A stretch of DNA of 64,000 nucleotides. Source: Saccharina japonica. Lineage: Eukaryota > Sar > Phaeophyceae > Laminariales > Laminariaceae. Location: the NCBI GenBank assembly GCA_008828725.1, contig MEHQ01003425.1, forward strand, positions 161,242-225,241. Reading direction: 5' to 3'. The stretch's first letter is position 1; each line of letters starts with the position of its first letter. This document shows positions 62,374 to 64,000 of the stretch, one piece after another. Below the pieces are notes generated by a model. That model ran no database searches, was not told where the DNA came from, and saw only the letters and a list, made by a program, of their open reading frames with translations. Position numbers and translations under genes: made by a program.

Positions 62374-63377
62374 TAGGGATGTACATCAACCCATAATCAC
62401 GTGTTGAATATTTTTATTTTTGGTGATTAATTTTAATCACGTGATGTGATTAATTCTTGTTGATTGGTGATTATAAATCAACTATTAAATAGTCATGATG
62501 ATTAGTTGATTATGGAACATAATCATGATTAGTTGATTATTTTTGAATAAAAAAGTGGCGTTTGGTGATGATGTAACCGTAAAATAATGTGCCTCCGGCG
62601 CACATTGCCACAAATTAACTAATCACGGATTAGTTGATTATTGAAATTAATCATAATGAGTTGATTATTTTAGAATAAAAAAGAGGCGTTTTGTGATGTA
62701 AGGCTGTTTCTTAAGGAAGTTCGATTTGTTTCAGTTCGATTTGTTTTTTTCGGCCATTTATTGATGTTTGTGACCCGGAACGCCGTCGAAAGGGTCGTGC
62801 GCTTCTCAGAATGCATTCTTCTACCATCCCACAGGTACCCCACGAAAAAATCCGCTTCTCCATCGAAGCAGTATGAAATATCCAGCATTATCACAAATCG
62901 AACAATAGACATCAAATACAATTTGAAGGTACTTTCCAGTCAGAAATTACGGAAATTTTGAATAGTTTGTGCCTCTGGAATGTTATTTGTTGGATATTTT
63001 TCGAAATGCCACGTACCTCAAGAACTTGAAAATGCTTCGATGGAGAAGCGGATTTTTGCGTTGGATACCTCTGAGATGTTGAGCGCACTTATCCCGAGAA
63101 GCGCACGGCCGATTAGCCCGCATTCCCGGTCAAAAACATCAGTAATGGGCTAAAACAAAAAAATCGAACTGAAACAAATCGAACTTCCTTAACAAACAGC
63201 CACCGTGAAAACCATCAATAATCAACCGGTAGTCATGATTATTAATCACATCATCGTGTAGTTGATTGTGTTGATATTAATCAACTAATTAATCATGATT
63301 AAATCAACACGATTTGGGCAAATTAATCAACAATCTAATCAACCCCGAAAAAGAGTTGATGTACATCCGATTCCCTA
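62374..63377. mobile_element. hAT-like element (middle of three), AT-rich
   Basis: It starts TAGGGATGTACATCAAC and ends GTTGATGTACATCCGATTCCCTA. The ends are inverted repeats with a short insertion in one of them. GTTACAAC (62366-62373 and 63378-63385) flanks both sides, an eight-base target duplication inside the right end of the outer element. Subterminal regions are full of TTGATTA/TAATCA words. No transposase is seen. Confidence 0.85.
62708..63199. mobile_element. Inverted-repeat element (innermost of three)
   Basis: GGCTGTTTCTTAAGGAAG...TTCGATTTGTTTCAGTTCGATTTG at the left recurs inverted at 63160-63199. Inside, ATCCGCTTCTCCATCGAAGCA (62849-62869) is inverted again at 63034-63054. The surrounding middle element has a partial second copy of the target region (62555-62578: GAATAAAAAAGTGGCGTTTGGTGATGATGTAACCG), which suggests the insertion point lies after GATGTAA. 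Confidence 0.7.
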
Positions 63378-63424
63378 GTTACAACCCTATCCTACACTAG
63401 ATTTAGGAAAAAGAGGAAATATTT

Positions 63425-63535
63425 CCATTTTTTTTCAAGAAATTGTTGAGAGGGCAAAATGATTGGAAGGCTTCGTGTTCCAATACATGGAAAAACAAAT
63501 GAAAAAAATGAAAATACAGCAAACTGCGCGAAACA
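63425..63535 (+). repeat. Dispersed repeat, second copy of 34590-34700
   Basis: GAGAGGGCAAAATGATTGGAAGGCTTCG...TTCCAATACATGGAAA...AACTGCGCGAAA: the same order as the first copy. Confidence 0.6.
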
Positions 63536-64000
63536 AATCTATCTATTATATATATTCGTCTGATGCCCAAAAAACAATACTTTAATCAAGTGATCTTTGA
63601 TGCCCACTTTATCATAGCAACTTAGAGTAGCGCTGATGAAACAAAAAAAACTCGTACGACAGCAGTTTGCTTTGATGCCCAATTCTCAAACCAACCACAA
63701 ATATAACATATATTCTGCATGCGACGATTGACCTCCGATCTCGACATAGACTGAGTCCACGACTAACGAACTTCGTACCGGGGAAGGCCAGCAAGTGTAC
63801 ATAGCGGCCTCGAAGGTATCATTACGATTCGTAGTCTAGGGGGCGAGCGGTTGCTTGCGGCGTCCGACGGTCTTCGTCCATAAACCTTCAAACAACGTCG
63901 CGTTCTTGCGACCGGAGAGTTCTCGTGTTCTGCTTTGAACTCATCCGCTGCCAGCTTTCTTTTCATCAGACGCCTGCTCGGCGTCCTCCGCATATCATCG
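63536..64000. other. Window end, no recognised gene
   Basis: TTTGATGCCCA(A/C)TT occurs twice (63597-63610, 63672-63685). The minus-strand frame 63993-63763 is open toward the window edge (MKRKLAADEFKAEHENSPV) and might be part of a gene beginning outside or near the edge, but nothing is recognised. Confidence 0.3.

Larger units (their letters stand above)
61430..63389. mobile_element. hAT-like non-autonomous element (outer of three)
   Basis: The left end TAGAGTTGTAACCCGG (61430-61445) matches the right end, which is split: ...CCGGGTTACAAC up to 62373 and CCTA at 63386-63389, together giving TAGGGTTGTAACCCGG inverted. The eight-base target TCCTACAC is on both sides (61422-61429, 63390-63397). 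An 8-base duplication and a TAGRGTTG end fit the hAT superfamily. The inside is rich in GGGTACCC palindromes. No transposase. Confidence 0.8.

Noticed and set aside
1-64000. CRISPR arrays, bacterial operons, ribosomal RNA
   Set aside because: No regularly spaced identical repeats with unique spacers and no rRNA-like stretch were seen. The repeats present are transposons, SINEs and satellites of a eukaryote.

Overview
This is a gene-poor, repeat-rich piece of a eukaryotic nuclear genome. Genes are split by GT-AG introns, tRNA-derived SINEs and several families of short inverted-repeat transposons are common, and there are long homopurine, poly-G and poly-C tracts and short TTAGGG-type tracts. 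There is no sign of bacterial operon layout and no rRNA gene. The organism cannot be fixed from the sequence. A protist or alga, perhaps a stramenopile such as a brown alga, is my guess from general style only.

The main coding content is one paralogous family of three genes: A (+, about 22.2-25.3 kb), B (-, about 33.8-30.3 kb) and C (-, about 44.0-39.75 kb). Each has a large first exon coding a signal peptide and 2, 2 or 4 copies of a 12-cysteine domain of about 170 residues, followed by a Pro/Ser/Thr-rich stalk. Each also has a 96-nt second exon that completes a second cysteine module, and a third exon with one transmembrane helix. In A and B a fourth exon for a short cytoplasmic tail can be recognised. 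Splice phases agree in all three genes. The predicted products are type I cell-surface proteins. I do not recognise the domain. A and C look intact. B is broken by frameshifts and a stop in exon 1, although its exons 2-4 remain readable.

0-5.1 kb holds a pyrimidine-rich duplication, a G-rich degenerate array and retroposed 3'-tail fragments. 5.4-5.85 kb holds the 3' end of a LINE-like element. 6.6-10.4 kb is GC-rich and may contain a minus-strand multi-exon gene of low-complexity protein (weak). 11-21.4 kb contains palindromic AGTACT arrays, SINEs (one pair forming a giant inverted repeat), a piggyBac-like MITE and inverted-repeat elements. 21.4-25.3 kb is gene A. 26-28.6 kb holds a full-length SINE and MITEs. 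28.6-44.1 kb holds genes B and C, with MITEs in their introns. 44-57 kb is almost entirely repeats. 57.75-60 kb is a decayed Ty3/gypsy chromovirus-like element. 61.4-63.4 kb is a three-level nest of inverted-repeat transposons with clear target duplications at the outer two levels.

The repeat families recur across the window and insert into each other, which gives empty-site comparisons and a partial order of insertion events.
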